Positions 34,751 to 47,735 of a stretch of DNA of 64,000 nt are shown here, one piece after another (position 1 is the first letter of the stretch; each line of letters opens with the position of its first letter). A model generated the notes under the pieces. That model was not told the DNA's origin, searched no databases, and saw nothing but the letters and a program-made list of their open reading frames with translations. A program made the position numbers and the translations under genes. Source of the stretch: Phytophthora hibernalis (Eukaryota > Oomycota > Peronosporomycetes > Peronosporales > Peronosporaceae); contig JAAKBF010000030.1 in NCBI GenBank assembly GCA_012656075.1, forward strand, positions 248,001 to 312,000. The letters are read 5' to 3'.

Positions 34751-35410
34751 TTTTATGCTGCTCTCGTCTTGGGTCACCTGAGCTCTTTTATTGCCTCTCT
34801 TCGGCCTCGCGTGCGTCCCTCCGCCTCACCGCGACGCCCCCGGCCACACTGGACCCGTCCTGGCCTCACGCCATCTGCATGGGTATTCGTACGCACCAGA
34901 AACAGTTCCATATTATTGGACATCGGCGGAGCGTCTGTACTGCGGCCAAGGCGCGCATCATCCCAGACCAACGTGGGAAACCATACGTCTGTTCTGACAC
35001 GCACGACGCAGCTGCAAGCAGTGTCCTGGAAACAGAAACAACCGGCGCAGTTGTGTCACGCCGCGACGGCTTCCGTCGGCTGAAGACCGAGTTGGCGAGG
35101 TGTTGCGTCGTGTTGTTGGCTGGTGTCAAGATACCGAGACTGGGGTGTGGGTGTGCCAGTGGGGTCACCGATCAAGCCTGGGACGCCGAAATGAGCGGGA
35201 GGCAGTCGCGAGGCGTTGTGGCGCGGCCGCAGAGAAAGAGAGTTGGTTTGAACGTGTGGAGGCGGTTGTAATGCATCCGAGGCGCTGGGCAGTTGCAGGA
35301 GGGCGGCGGCCGGGCTGGTGTGTGCGTGTGCGTGGTAGAGGGGCAATGGTGGCTTGTGTGGGGTGCTGTGCAGCGTTTTGTTCGGCGGGTTGTCGGTTGT
35401 CGAATTAGGA

Positions 35411-35514
35411 CCGAGTGTAGCTCAGTTGGTAGAGCGATTGACTGTAGTGTTCTATACTGTGTCTCAGTATACTCGGAAATCAATTGGTCGCTGGTTCGAT
35501 TCCGGCCACTCGGA
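35411..35514 (+). tRNA. tRNA-Tyr(GTA), array copy 17
   Basis: Core-consensus unit of 764 bp. Confidence 0.95.
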
Positions 35515-36174
35515 TTTTATGCTGCTCTCGTCTTGGGTCACCTGAGCTCTTTTATTGCCTCTCTTCGGCCTCGCGTGCGTCCCTCCGCCTCACCGCGACG
35601 CCCCCGGCCACACTGGACCCGTCCTGGCCTCACGCCATCTGCATGGGTATTCGTACGCACCAGAAACAGTTCCATATTATTGGACATCGGCGGAGCGTCT
35701 GTACTGCGGCCAAGGCGCGCATCATCCCAGACCAACGTGGGAAACCATACGTCTGTTCTGACACGCACGACGCAGCTGCAAGCAGTGTCCTGGAAACAGA
35801 AACAACCGGCGCAGTTGTGTCACGCCGCGACGGCTTCCGTCGGCTGAAGACCGAGTTGGCGAGGTGTTGCGTCGTGTTGTTGGCTGGTGTCAAGATACCG
35901 AGACTGGGGTGTGGGTGTGCCAGTGGGGTCACCGATCAAGCCTGGGACGCCGAAATGAGCGGGAGGCAGTCGCGAGGCGTTGTGGCGCGGCCGCAGAGAA
36001 AGAGAGTTGGTTTGAACGTGTGGAGGCGGTTGTAATGCATCCGAGGCGCTGGGCAGTTGCAGGAGGGCGGCGGCCGGGCTGGTGTGTGCGTGTGCGTGGT
36101 AGAGGGGCAATGGTGGCTTGTGTGGGGTGCTGTGCAGCGTTTTGTTCGGCGGGTTGTCGGTTGTCGAATTAGGA

Positions 36175-36278
36175 CCGAGTGTAGCTCAGTTGGTAGAGCG
36201 ATTGACTGTAGTGTTCTATACTGTGTCTCAGTATACTCGGAAATCAATTGGTCGCTGGTTCGATTCCGGCCACTCGGA
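36175..36278 (+). tRNA. tRNA-Tyr(GTA), array copy 18
   Basis: Core-consensus unit of 764 bp. Confidence 0.95.
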
Positions 36279-36938
36279 TTTTATGCTGCTCTCGTCTTGG
36301 GTCACCTGAGCTCTTTTATTGCCTCTCTTCGGCCTCGCGTGCGTCCCTCCGCCTCACCGCGACGCCCCCGGCCACACTGGACCCGTCCTGGCCTCACGCC
36401 ATCTGCATGGGTATTCGTACGCACCAGAAACAGTTCCATATTATTGGACATCGGCGGAGCGTCTGTACTGCGGCCAAGGCGCGCATCATCCCAGACCAAC
36501 GTGGGAAACCATACGTCTGTTCTGACACGCACGACGCAGCTGCAAGCAGTGTCCTGGAAACAGAAACAACCGGCGCAGTTGTGTCACGCCGCGACGGCTT
36601 CCGTCGGCTGAAGACCGAGTTGGCGAGGTGTTGCGTCGTGTTGTTGGCTGGTGTCAAGATACCGAGACTGGGGTGTGGGTGTGCCAGTGGGGTCACCGAT
36701 CAAGCCTGGGACGCCGAAATGAGCGGGAGGCAGTCGCGAGGCGTTGTGGCGCGGCCGCAGAGAAAGAGAGTTGGTTTGAACGTGTGGAGGCGGTTGTAAT
36801 GCATCCGAGGCGCTGGGCAGTTGCAGGAGGGCGGCGGCCGGGCTGGTGTGTGCGTGTGCGTGGTAGAGGGGCAATGGTGGCTTGTGTGGGGTGCTGTGCA
36901 GCGTTTTGTTCGGCGGGTTGTCGGTTGTCGAATTAGGA

Positions 36939-37042
36939 CCGAGTGTAGCTCAGTTGGTAGAGCGATTGACTGTAGTGTTCTATACTGTGTCTCAGTATAC
37001 TCGGAAATCAATTGGTCGCTGGTTCGATTCCGGCCACTCGGA
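36939..37042 (+). tRNA. tRNA-Tyr(GTA), array copy 19
   Basis: Core-consensus unit of 764 bp. Confidence 0.95.
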
Positions 37043-37702
37043 TTTTATGCTGCTCTCGTCTTGGGTCACCTGAGCTCTTTTATTGCCTCTCTTCGGCCTC
37101 GCGTGCGTCCCTCCGCCTCACCGCGACGCCCCCGGCCACACTGGACCCGTCCTGGCCTCACGCCATCTGCATGGGTATTCGTACGCACCAGAAACAGTTC
37201 CATATTATTGGACATCGGCGGAGCGTCTGTACTGCGGCCAAGGCGCGCATCATCCCAGACCAACGTGGGAAACCATACGTCTGTTCTGACACGCACGACG
37301 CAGCTGCAAGCAGTGTCCTGGAAACAGAAACAACCGGCGCAGTTGTGTCACGCCGCGACGGCTTCCGTCGGCTGAAGACCGAGTTGGCGAGGTGTTGCGT
37401 CGTGTTGTTGGCTGGTGTCAAGATACCGAGACTGGGGTGTGGGTGTGCCAGTGGGGTCACCGATCAAGCCTGGGACGCCGAAATGAGCGGGAGGCAGTCG
37501 CGAGGCGTTGTGGCGCGGCCGCAGAGAAAGAGAGTTGGTTTGAACGTGTGGAGGCGGTTGTAATGCATCCGAGGCGCTGGGCAGTTGCAGGAGGGCGGCG
37601 GCCGGGCTGGTGTGTGCGTGTGCGTGGTAGAGGGGCAATGGTGGCTTGTGTGGGGTGCTGTGCAGCGTTTTGTTCGGCGGGTTGTCGGTTGTCGAATTAG
37701 GA

Positions 37703-37806
37703 CCGAGTGTAGCTCAGTTGGTAGAGCGATTGACTGTAGTGTTCTATACTGTGTCTCAGTATACTCGGAAATCAATTGGTCGCTGGTTCGATTCCGGCCA
37801 CTCGGA
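37703..37806 (+). tRNA. tRNA-Tyr(GTA), array copy 20
   Basis: Core-consensus unit of 764 bp. Confidence 0.95.
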
Positions 37807-38466
37807 TTTTATGCTGCTCTCGTCTTGGGTCACCTGAGCTCTTTTATTGCCTCTCTTCGGCCTCGCGTGCGTCCCTCCGCCTCACCGCGACGCCCCCGGC
37901 CACACTGGACCCGTCCTGGCCTCACGCCATCTGCATGGGTATTCGTACGCACCAGAAACAGTTCCATATTATTGGACATCGGCGGAGCGTCTGTACTGCG
38001 GCCAAGGCGCGCATCATCCCAGACCAACGTGGGAAACCATACGTCTGTTCTGACACGCACGACGCAGCTGCAAGCAGTGTCCTGGAAACAGAAACAACCG
38101 GCGCAGTTGTGTCACGCCGCGACGGCTTCCGTCGGCTGAAGACCGAGTTGGCGAGGTGTTGCGTCGTGTTGTTGGCTGGTGTCAAGATACCGAGACTGGG
38201 GTGTGGGTGTGCCAGTGGGGTCACCGATCAAGCCTGGGACGCCGAAATGAGCGGGAGGCAGTCGCGAGGCGTTGTGGCGCGGCCGCAGAGAAAGAGAGTT
38301 GGTTTGAACGTGTGGAGGCGGTTGTAATGCATCCGAGGCGCTGGGCAGTTGCAGGAGGGCGGCGGCCGGGCTGGTGTGTGCGTGTGCGTGGTAGAGGGGC
38401 AATGGTGGCTTGTGTGGGGTGCTGTGCAGCGTTTTGTTCGGCGGGTTGTCGGTTGTCGAATTAGGA

Positions 38467-38570
38467 CCGAGTGTAGCTCAGTTGGTAGAGCGATTGACTG
38501 TAGTGTTCTATACTGTGTCTCAGTATACTCGGAAATCAATTGGTCGCTGGTTCGATTCCGGCCACTCGGA
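38467..38570 (+). tRNA. tRNA-Tyr(GTA), array copy 21
   Basis: Core-consensus unit of 764 bp. Confidence 0.95.
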
Positions 38571-39230
38571 TTTTATGCTGCTCTCGTCTTGGGTCACCTG
38601 AGCTCTTTTATTGCCTCTCTTCGGCCTCGCGTGCGTCCCTCCGCCTCACCGCGACGCCCCCGGCCACACTGGACCCGTCCTGGCCTCACGCCATCTGCAT
38701 GGGTATTCGTACGCACCAGAAACAGTTCCATATTATTGGACATCGGCGGAGCGTCTGTACTGCGGCCAAGGCGCGCATCATCCCAGACCAACGTGGGAAA
38801 CCATACGTCTGTTCTGACACGCACGACGCAGCTGCAAGCAGTGTCCTGGAAACAGAAACAACCGGCGCAGTTGTGTCACGCCGCGACGGCTTCCGTCGGC
38901 TGAAGACCGAGTTGGCGAGGTGTTGCGTCGTGTTGTTGGCTGGTGTCAAGATACCGAGACTGGGGTGTGGGTGTGCCAGTGGGGTCACCGATCAAGCCTG
39001 GGACGCCGAAATGAGCGGGAGGCAGTCGCGAGGCGTTGTGGCGCGGCCGCAGAGAAAGAGAGTTGGTTTGAACGTGTGGAGGCGGTTGTAATGCATCCGA
39101 GGCGCTGGGCAGTTGCAGGAGGGCGGCGGCCGGGCTGGTGTGTGCGTGTGCGTGGTAGAGGGGCAATGGTGGCTTGTGTGGGGTGCTGTGCAGCGTTTTG
39201 TTCGGCGGGTTGTCGGTTGTCGAATTAGGA

Positions 39231-39334
39231 CCGAGTGTAGCTCAGTTGGTAGAGCGATTGACTGTAGTGTTCTATACTGTGTCTCAGTATACTCGGAAAT
39301 CAATTGGTCGCTGGTTCGATTCCGGCCACTCGGA
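39231..39334 (+). tRNA. tRNA-Tyr(GTA), array copy 22
   Basis: Core-consensus unit of 764 bp. Confidence 0.95.
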
Positions 39335-39994
39335 TTTTATGCTGCTCTCGTCTTGGGTCACCTGAGCTCTTTTATTGCCTCTCTTCGGCCTCGCGTGCGT
39401 CCCTCCGCCTCACCGCGACGCCCCCGGCCACACTGGACCCGTCCTGGCCTCACGCCATCTGCATGGGTATTCGTACGCACCAGAAACAGTTCCATATTAT
39501 TGGACATCGGCGGAGCGTCTGTACTGCGGCCAAGGCGCGCATCATCCCAGACCAACGTGGGAAACCATACGTCTGTTCTGACACGCACGACGCAGCTGCA
39601 AGCAGTGTCCTGGAAACAGAAACAACCGGCGCAGTTGTGTCACGCCGCGACGGCTTCCGTCGGCTGAAGACCGAGTTGGCGAGGTGTTGCGTCGTGTTGT
39701 TGGCTGGTGTCAAGATACCGAGACTGGGGTGTGGGTGTGCCAGTGGGGTCACCGATCAAGCCTGGGACGCCGAAATGAGCGGGAGGCAGTCGCGAGGCGT
39801 TGTGGCGCGGCCGCAGAGAAAGAGAGTTGGTTTGAACGTGTGGAGGCGGTTGTAATGCATCCGAGGCGCTGGGCAGTTGCAGGAGGGCGGCGGCCGGGCT
39901 GGTGTGTGCGTGTGCGTGGTAGAGGGGCAATGGTGGCTTGTGTGGGGTGCTGTGCAGCGTTTTGTTCGGCGGGTTGTCGGTTGTCGAATTAGGA

Positions 39995-40098
39995 CCGAGT
40001 GTAGCTCAGTTGGTAGAGCGATTGACTGTAGTGTTCTATACTGTGTCTCAGTATACTCGGAAATCAATTGGTCGCTGGTTCGATTCCGGCCACTCGGA
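39995..40098 (+). tRNA. tRNA-Tyr(GTA), array copy 23
   Basis: Core-consensus unit of 764 bp. Confidence 0.95.
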
Positions 40099-40758
40099 TT
40101 TTATGCTGCTCTCGTCTTGGGTCACCTGAGCTCTTTTATTGCCTCTCTTCGGCCTCGCGTGCGTCCCTCCGCCTCACCGCGACGCCCCCGGCCACACTGG
40201 ACCCGTCCTGGCCTCACGCCATCTGCATGGGTATTCGTACGCACCAGAAACAGTTCCATATTATTGGACATCGGCGGAGCGTCTGTACTGCGGCCAAGGC
40301 GCGCATCATCCCAGACCAACGTGGGAAACCATACGTCTGTTCTGACACGCACGACGCAGCTGCAAGCAGTGTCCTGGAAACAGAAACAACCGGCGCAGTT
40401 GTGTCACGCCGCGACGGCTTCCGTCGGCTGAAGACCGAGTTGGCGAGGTGTTGCGTCGTGTTGTTGGCTGGTGTCAAGATACCGAGACTGGGGTGTGGGT
40501 GTGCCAGTGGGGTCACCGATCAAGCCTGGGACGCCGAAATGAGCGGGAGGCAGTCGCGAGGCGTTGTGGCGCGGCCGCAGAGAAAGAGAGTTGGTTTGAA
40601 CGTGTGGAGGCGGTTGTAATGCATCCGAGGCGCTGGGCAGTTGCAGGAGGGCGGCGGCCGGGCTGGTGTGTGCGTGTGCGTGGTAGAGGGGCAATGGTGG
40701 CTTGTGTGGGGTGCTGTGCAGCGTTTTGTTCGGCGGGTTGTCGGTTGTCGAATTAGGA

Positions 40759-40862
40759 CCGAGTGTAGCTCAGTTGGTAGAGCGATTGACTGTAGTGTTC
40801 TATACTGTGTCTCAGTATACTCGGAAATCAATTGGTCGCTGGTTCGATTCCGGCCACTCGGA
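40759..40862 (+). tRNA. tRNA-Tyr(GTA), array copy 24
   Basis: Core-consensus unit of 764 bp. Confidence 0.95.
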
Positions 40863-41522
40863 TTTTATGCTGCTCTCGTCTTGGGTCACCTGAGCTCTTT
40901 TATTGCCTCTCTTCGGCCTCGCGTGCGTCCCTCCGCCTCACCGCGACGCCCCCGGCCACACTGGACCCGTCCTGGCCTCACGCCATCTGCATGGGTATTC
41001 GTACGCACCAGAAACAGTTCCATATTATTGGACATCGGCGGAGCGTCTGTACTGCGGCCAAGGCGCGCATCATCCCAGACCAACGTGGGAAACCATACGT
41101 CTGTTCTGACACGCACGACGCAGCTGCAAGCAGTGTCCTGGAAACAGAAACAACCGGCGCAGTTGTGTCACGCCGCGACGGCTTCCGTCGGCTGAAGACC
41201 GAGTTGGCGAGGTGTTGCGTCGTGTTGTTGGCTGGTGTCAAGATACCGAGACTGGGGTGTGGGTGTGCCAGTGGGGTCACCGATCAAGCCTGGGACGCCG
41301 AAATGAGCGGGAGGCAGTCGCGAGGCGTTGTGGCGCGGCCGCAGAGAAAGAGAGTTGGTTTGAACGTGTGGAGGCGGTTGTAATGCATCCGAGGCGCTGG
41401 GCAGTTGCAGGAGGGCGGCGGCCGGGCTGGTGTGTGCGTGTGCGTGGTAGAGGGGCAATGGTGGCTTGTGTGGGGTGCTGTGCAGCGTTTTGTTCGGCGG
41501 GTTGTCGGTTGTCGAATTAGGA

Positions 41523-41626
41523 CCGAGTGTAGCTCAGTTGGTAGAGCGATTGACTGTAGTGTTCTATACTGTGTCTCAGTATACTCGGAAATCAATTGGT
41601 CGCTGGTTCGATTCCGGCCACTCGGA
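41523..41626 (+). tRNA. tRNA-Tyr(GTA), array copy 25
   Basis: Core-consensus unit of 764 bp. Confidence 0.95.
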
Positions 41627-42286
41627 TTTTATGCTGCTCTCGTCTTGGGTCACCTGAGCTCTTTTATTGCCTCTCTTCGGCCTCGCGTGCGTCCCTCCGC
41701 CTCACCGCGACGCCCCCGGCCACACTGGACCCGTCCTGGCCTCACGCCATCTGCATGGGTATTCGTACGCACCAGAAACAGTTCCATATTATTGGACATC
41801 GGCGGAGCGTCTGTACTGCGGCCAAGGCGCGCATCATCCCAGACCAACGTGGGAAACCATACGTCTGTTCTGACACGCACGACGCAGCTGCAAGCAGTGT
41901 CCTGGAAACAGAAACAACCGGCGCAGTTGTGTCACGCCGCGACGGCTTCCGTCGGCTGAAGACCGAGTTGGCGAGGTGTTGCGTCGTGTTGTTGGCTGGT
42001 GTCAAGATACCGAGACTGGGGTGTGGGTGTGCCAGTGGGGTCACCGATCAAGCCTGGGACGCCGAAATGAGCGGGAGGCAGTCGCGAGGCGTTGTGGCGC
42101 GGCCGCAGAGAAAGAGAGTTGGTTTGAACGTGTGGAGGCGGTTGTAATGCATCCGAGGCGCTGGGCAGTTGCAGGAGGGCGGCGGCCGGGCTGGTGTGTG
42201 CGTGTGCGTGGTAGAGGGGCAATGGTGGCTTGTGTGGGGTGCTGTGCAGCGTTTTGTTCGGCGGGTTGTCGGTTGTCGAATTAGGA

Positions 42287-42390
42287 CCGAGTGTAGCTCA
42301 GTTGGTAGAGCGATTGACTGTAGTGTTCTATACTGTGTCTCAGTATACTCGGAAATCAATTGGTCGCTGGTTCGATTCCGGCCACTCGGA
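42287..42390 (+). tRNA. tRNA-Tyr(GTA), array copy 26
   Basis: Core-consensus unit of 764 bp. Confidence 0.95.
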
Positions 42391-43050
42391 TTTTATGCTG
42401 CTCTCGTCTTGGGTCACCTGAGCTCTTTTATTGCCTCTCTTCGGCCTCGCGTGCGTCCCTCCGCCTCACCGCGACGCCCCCGGCCACACTGGACCCGTCC
42501 TGGCCTCACGCCATCTGCATGGGTATTCGTACGCACCAGAAACAGTTCCATATTATTGGACATCGGCGGAGCGTCTGTACTGCGGCCAAGGCGCGCATCA
42601 TCCCAGACCAACGTGGGAAACCATACGTCTGTTCTGACACGCACGACGCAGCTGCAAGCAGTGTCCTGGAAACAGAAACAACCGGCGCAGTTGTGTCACG
42701 CCGCGACGGCTTCCGTCGGCTGAAGACCGAGTTGGCGAGGTGTTGCGTCGTGTTGTTGGCTGGTGTCAAGATACCGAGACTGGGGTGTGGGTGTGCCAGT
42801 GGGGTCACCGATCAAGCCTGGGACGCCGAAATGAGCGGGAGGCAGTCGCGAGGCGTTGTGGCGCGGCCGCAGAGAAAGAGAGTTGGTTTGAACGTGTGGA
42901 GGCGGTTGTAATGCATCCGAGGCGCTGGGCAGTTGCAGGAGGGCGGCGGCCGGGCTGGTGTGTGCGTGTGCGTGGTAGAGGGGCAATGGTGGCTTGTGTG
43001 GGGTGCTGTGCAGCGTTTTGTTCGGCGGGTTGTCGGTTGTCGAATTAGGA

Positions 43051-43154
43051 CCGAGTGTAGCTCAGTTGGTAGAGCGATTGACTGTAGTGTTCTATACTGT
43101 GTCTCAGTATACTCGGAAATCAATTGGTCGCTGGTTCGATTCCGGCCACTCGGA
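43051..43154 (+). tRNA. tRNA-Tyr(GTA), array copy 27
   Basis: Core-consensus unit of 764 bp. Confidence 0.95.
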
Positions 43155-43814
43155 TTTTATGCTGCTCTCGTCTTGGGTCACCTGAGCTCTTTTATTGCCT
43201 CTCTTCGGCCTCGCGTGCGTCCCTCCGCCTCACCGCGACGCCCCCGGCCACACTGGACCCGTCCTGGCCTCACGCCATCTGCATGGGTATTCGTACGCAC
43301 CAGAAACAGTTCCATATTATTGGACATCGGCGGAGCGTCTGTACTGCGGCCAAGGCGCGCATCATCCCAGACCAACGTGGGAAACCATACGTCTGTTCTG
43401 ACACGCACGACGCAGCTGCAAGCAGTGTCCTGGAAACAGAAACAACCGGCGCAGTTGTGTCACGCCGCGACGGCTTCCGTCGGCTGAAGACCGAGTTGGC
43501 GAGGTGTTGCGTCGTGTTGTTGGCTGGTGTCAAGATACCGAGACTGGGGTGTGGGTGTGCCAGTGGGGTCACCGATCAAGCCTGGGACGCCGAAATGAGC
43601 GGGAGGCAGTCGCGAGGCGTTGTGGCGCGGCCGCAGAGAAAGAGAGTTGGTTTGAACGTGTGGAGGCGGTTGTAATGCATCCGAGGCGCTGGGCAGTTGC
43701 AGGAGGGCGGCGGCCGGGCTGGTGTGTGCGTGTGCGTGGTAGAGGGGCAATGGTGGCTTGTGTGGGGTGCTGTGCAGCGTTTTGTTCGGCGGGTTGTCGG
43801 TTGTCGAATTAGGA

Positions 43815-43918
43815 CCGAGTGTAGCTCAGTTGGTAGAGCGATTGACTGTAGTGTTCTATACTGTGTCTCAGTATACTCGGAAATCAATTGGTCGCTGGTT
43901 CGATTCCGGCCACTCGGA
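43815..43918 (+). tRNA. tRNA-Tyr(GTA), array copy 28
   Basis: Last unit of the uniform core. Confidence 0.95.
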
Positions 43919-44578
43919 TTTTATGCTGCTCTCGTCTTGGGTCACCTGAGCTCTTTTATTGCCTCTCTTCGGCCTCGCGTGCGTCCCTCCGCCTCACCGC
44001 GACGCCCCCGGCCACACTGGACCCGTCCTGGCCTCACGCCATCTGCATGGGTATTCGTACGCACCAGAAACAGTTCCATATTATTGGACATCGGCGGAGC
44101 GTCTGTACTGCGGCCAAGGCGCGCATCATCCCAGACCAACGTGGGAAACCATACGTCTGTTCTGACACGCACGACGCAGCTGCAAGCAGTGTCCTGGAAA
44201 CAGAAACAACCGGCGCAGTTGTGTCACGCCGCGACGGCTTCCGTCGGCTGAAGACCGAGTTGGCGAGGTGTTGCGTCGTGTTGTTGGCTGGTGTCAAGAT
44301 ACCGAGACTGGGGTGTGGGTGTGCCAGTGGGGTCACCGATCAAGCCTGGGACGCCGAAATGAGCGGGAGGCAGTCGCGAGGCGTTGTGGCGCGGCCGCAG
44401 AGAAAGAGAGTTGGTTTGAACGTGTGGAGGCGGTTGTAATGCATCCGAGGCGCTGGGCAGTTGCAGGAGGGCGGCGGCCGGGCTGGTGTGTGCGTGTGCG
44501 TGGTAGAGGGGCAATGGTGGCTTGTGTGGGGTGCTGTGCAGCGTTTTGTTCGGCGGGTTGTCGGTTGTCGAATTAGGA

Positions 44579-44682
44579 CCGAGTGTAGCTCAGTTGGTAG
44601 AGCGATTGACTGTAGTGTTCTATACTGTGTCTCAGTATACTCGGAAATCAATTGGTCGCTGGTTCGATTCCGGCCACTCGGA
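44579..44682 (+). tRNA. tRNA-Tyr(GTA), array copy 29
   Basis: The gene is unchanged. Its spacer has the short CGTGGAAACC form, the first deviation on the right side. Confidence 0.95.
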
Positions 44683-45341
44683 TTTTATGCTGCTCTCGTC
44701 TTGGGTCACCTGAGCTCTTTTATTGCCTCTCTTCGGCCTCGCGTGCGTCCCTCCGCCTCACCGCGACGCCCCCGGCCACACTGGACCCGTCCTGGCCTCA
44801 CGCCATCTGCATGGGTATTCGTACGCACCAGAAACAGTTCCATATTATTGGACATCGGCGGAGCGTCTGTACTGCGGCCAAGGCGCGCATCATCCCAGAC
44901 CAACGTGGAAACCATACGTCTGTTCTGACACGCACGACGCAGCTGCAAGCAGTGTCCTGGAAACAGAAACAACCGGCGCAGTTGTGTCACGCCGCGACGG
45001 CTTCCGTCGGCTGAAGACCGAGTTGGCGAGGTGTTGCGTCGTGTTGTTGGCTGGTGTCAAGATACCGAGACTGGGGTGTGGGTGTGCCAGTGGGGTCACC
45101 GATCAAGCCTGGGACGCCGAAATGAGCGGGAGGCAGTCGCGAGGCGTTGTGGCGCGGCCGCAGAGAAAGAGAGTTGGTTTGAACGTGTGGAGGCGGTTGT
45201 AATGCATCCGAGGCGCTGGGCAGTTGCAGGAGGGCGGCGGCCGGGCTGGTGTGTGCGTGTGCGTGGTAGAGGGGCAATGGTGGCTTGTGTGGGGTGCTGT
45301 GCAGCGTTTTGTTCGGCGGGTTGTCGGTTGTCGAATTAGGA

Positions 45342-45445
45342 CCGAGTGTAGCTCAGTTGGTAGAGCGATTGACTGTAGTGTTCTATACTGTGTCTCAGTA
45401 TACTCGGAAATCAATTGGTCGCTGGTTCGATTCCGGCCACTCGGA
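45342..45445 (+). tRNA. tRNA-Tyr(GTA), array copy 30
   Basis: The gene is unchanged. Its spacer shares GTCCTGAAACAG with unit 4 and has a private GATCAAACCTGGG. Confidence 0.95.
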
Positions 45446-46103
45446 TTTTATGCTGCTCTCGTCTTGGGTCACCTGAGCTCTTTTATTGCCTCTCTTCGGC
45501 CTCGCGTGCGTCCCTCCGCCTCACCGCGACGCCCCCGGCCACACTGGACCCGTCCTGGCCTCACGCCATCTGCATGGGTATTCGTACGCACCAGAAACAG
45601 TTCCATATTATTGGACATCGGCGGAGCGTCTGTACTGCGGCCAAGGCGCGCATCATCCCAGACCAACGTGGGAAACCATACGTCTGTTCTGACACGCACG
45701 ACGCAGCTGCAAGCAGTGTCCTGAAACAGAAACAACCGGCGCAGTTGTGTCACGCCGCGACGGCTTCCGTCGGCTGAAGACCGAGTTGGCGAGGTGTTGC
45801 GTCGTGTTGTTGGCTGGTGTCAAGATACCGAGACTGGGGTGTGGGTGTGCCAGTGGGGTCACCGATCAAACCTGGGACGCCGAAATGAGCGGGAGGCGGT
45901 CGCGAGGCGTTGTGGCGCGGCCGCAGAGAAAGAGAGTTGGTTTGAACGTGTGGAGGCGGTTGTAATGCATCCGAGGCGCTGGGCAGTTGCAGGAGGGCGG
46001 CGGCCGGGCTGGTGTGTGCGTGTGTGTGGTAGAGGGCAATGGTGGCTTGTGTGGGGTGCTGTGCAGCGTTTTGTTCGGCGGGTTGTCGGTTGTCGAATTA
46101 GGA

Positions 46104-46207
46104 CCGAGTGTAGCTCAGTTGGTAGAGCGATTGACTGTAGTGTTCTATACTGTGTCTCAGTATACTCGGAAATCAATTGGTCGCTGGTTCGATTCCGGCC
46201 ACTCGGA
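46104..46207 (+). tRNA. tRNA-Tyr(GTA), array copy 31
   Basis: The gene is unchanged. Its spacer has a private one-base insertion (GCGACGTCCCCCGG) and a private deletion (GGAAACGAAACAACC). Confidence 0.95.
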
Positions 46208-46867
46208 TTTTATGCTGCTCTCGTCTTGGGTCACCTGAGCTCTTTTATTGCCTCTCTTCGGCCTCGCGTGCGTCCCTCCGCCTCACCGCGACGTCCCCCG
46301 GCCACACTGGACCCGTCCTGGCCTCACGCCATCTGCATGGGTATTCGTACGCACCAGAAACAGTTCCATATTATTGGACATCGGCGGAGCGTCTGTACTG
46401 CGGCCAAGGCGCGCATCATCCCAGACCAACGTGGGAAACCATACGTCTGTTCTGACACGCACGACGCAGCTGCAAGCAGTGTCCTGGAAACGAAACAACC
46501 GGCGCAGTTGTGTCACGCCGCGACGGCTTCCGTCGGCTGAAGACCGAGTTGGCGAGGTGTTGCGTCGTGTTGTTGGCTGGTGTCAAGATACCGAGACTGG
46601 GGTGTGGGTGTGCCAGTGGGGTCACCGATCAAGCCTGGGACGCCGAAATGAGCGGGAGGCGGTCGCGAGGCGTTGTGGCGCGGCCGCAGAGAAAGAGAGT
46701 TGGTTTGAGCGTGTGGAGGCGGTTGTAATGCATCCGAGGCGCTGGGCAGTTGCAGGAGGGCGGCGGCCGGGCTGGTGTGTGCGTGTGCGTGGTAGAGGGG
46801 CAATGGTGGCTTGTGTGGGGTGCTGTGCAGCGTTTTGTTCGGCGGGTTGTCGGTTGTCGAATTAGGA

Positions 46868-46971
46868 CCGAGTGTAGCTCAGTTGGTAGAGCGATTGACT
46901 GTAGTGTTCTATACTGTGTCTCAGTATACTCGGAAATCAATTGGTCGCTGGTTCGATTCCGGCCACTCGGA
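46868..46971 (+). tRNA. tRNA-Tyr(GTA), array copy 32
   Basis: The gene is unchanged. Its spacer has GCGTGTGTGTGGTAG in place of GCGTGTGCGTGGTAG. Confidence 0.95.
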
Positions 46972-47631
46972 TTTTATGCTGCTCTCGTCTTGGGTCACCT
47001 GAGCTCTTTTATTGCCTCTCTTCGGCCTCGCGTGCGTCCCTCCGCCTCACCGCGACGCCCCCGGCCACACTGGACCCGTCCTGGCCTCACGCCATCTGCA
47101 TGGGTATTCGTACGCACCAGAAACAGTTCCATATTATTGGACATCGGCGGAGCGTCTGTACTGCGGCCAAGGCGCGCATCATCCCAGACCAACGTGGGAA
47201 ACCATACGTCTGTTCTGACACGCACGACGCAGCTGCAAGCAGTGTCCTGGAAACAGAAACAACCGGCGCAGTTGTGTCACGCCGCGACGGCTTCCGTCGG
47301 CTGAAGACCGAGTTGGCGAGGTGTTGCGTCGTGTTGTTGGCTGGTGTCAAGATACCGAGACTGGGGTGTGGGTGTGCCAGTGGGGTCACCGATCAAGCCT
47401 GGGACGCCGAAATGAGCGGGAGGCGGTCGCGAGGCGTTGTGGCGCGGCCGCAGAGAAAGAGAGTTGGTTTGAACGTGTGGAGGCGGTTGTAATGCATCCG
47501 AGGCGCTGGGCAGTTGCAGGAGGGCGGCGGCCGGGCTGGTGTGTGCGTGTGTGTGGTAGAGGGGCAATGGTGGCTTGTGTGGGGTGCTGTGCAGCGTTTT
47601 GTTCGGCGGGTTGTCGGTTGTCGAATTAGGA

Positions 47632-47735
47632 CCGAGTGTAGCTCAGTTGGTAGAGCGATTGACTGTAGTGTTCTATACTGTGTCTCAGTATACTCGGAAA
47701 TCAATTGGTCGCTGGTTCGATTCCGGCCACTCGGA
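47632..47735 (+). tRNA. tRNA-Tyr(GTA), array copy 33
   Basis: This is the last complete gene of the array. Its spacer leads into the truncated copy at 48395. Confidence 0.95.
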
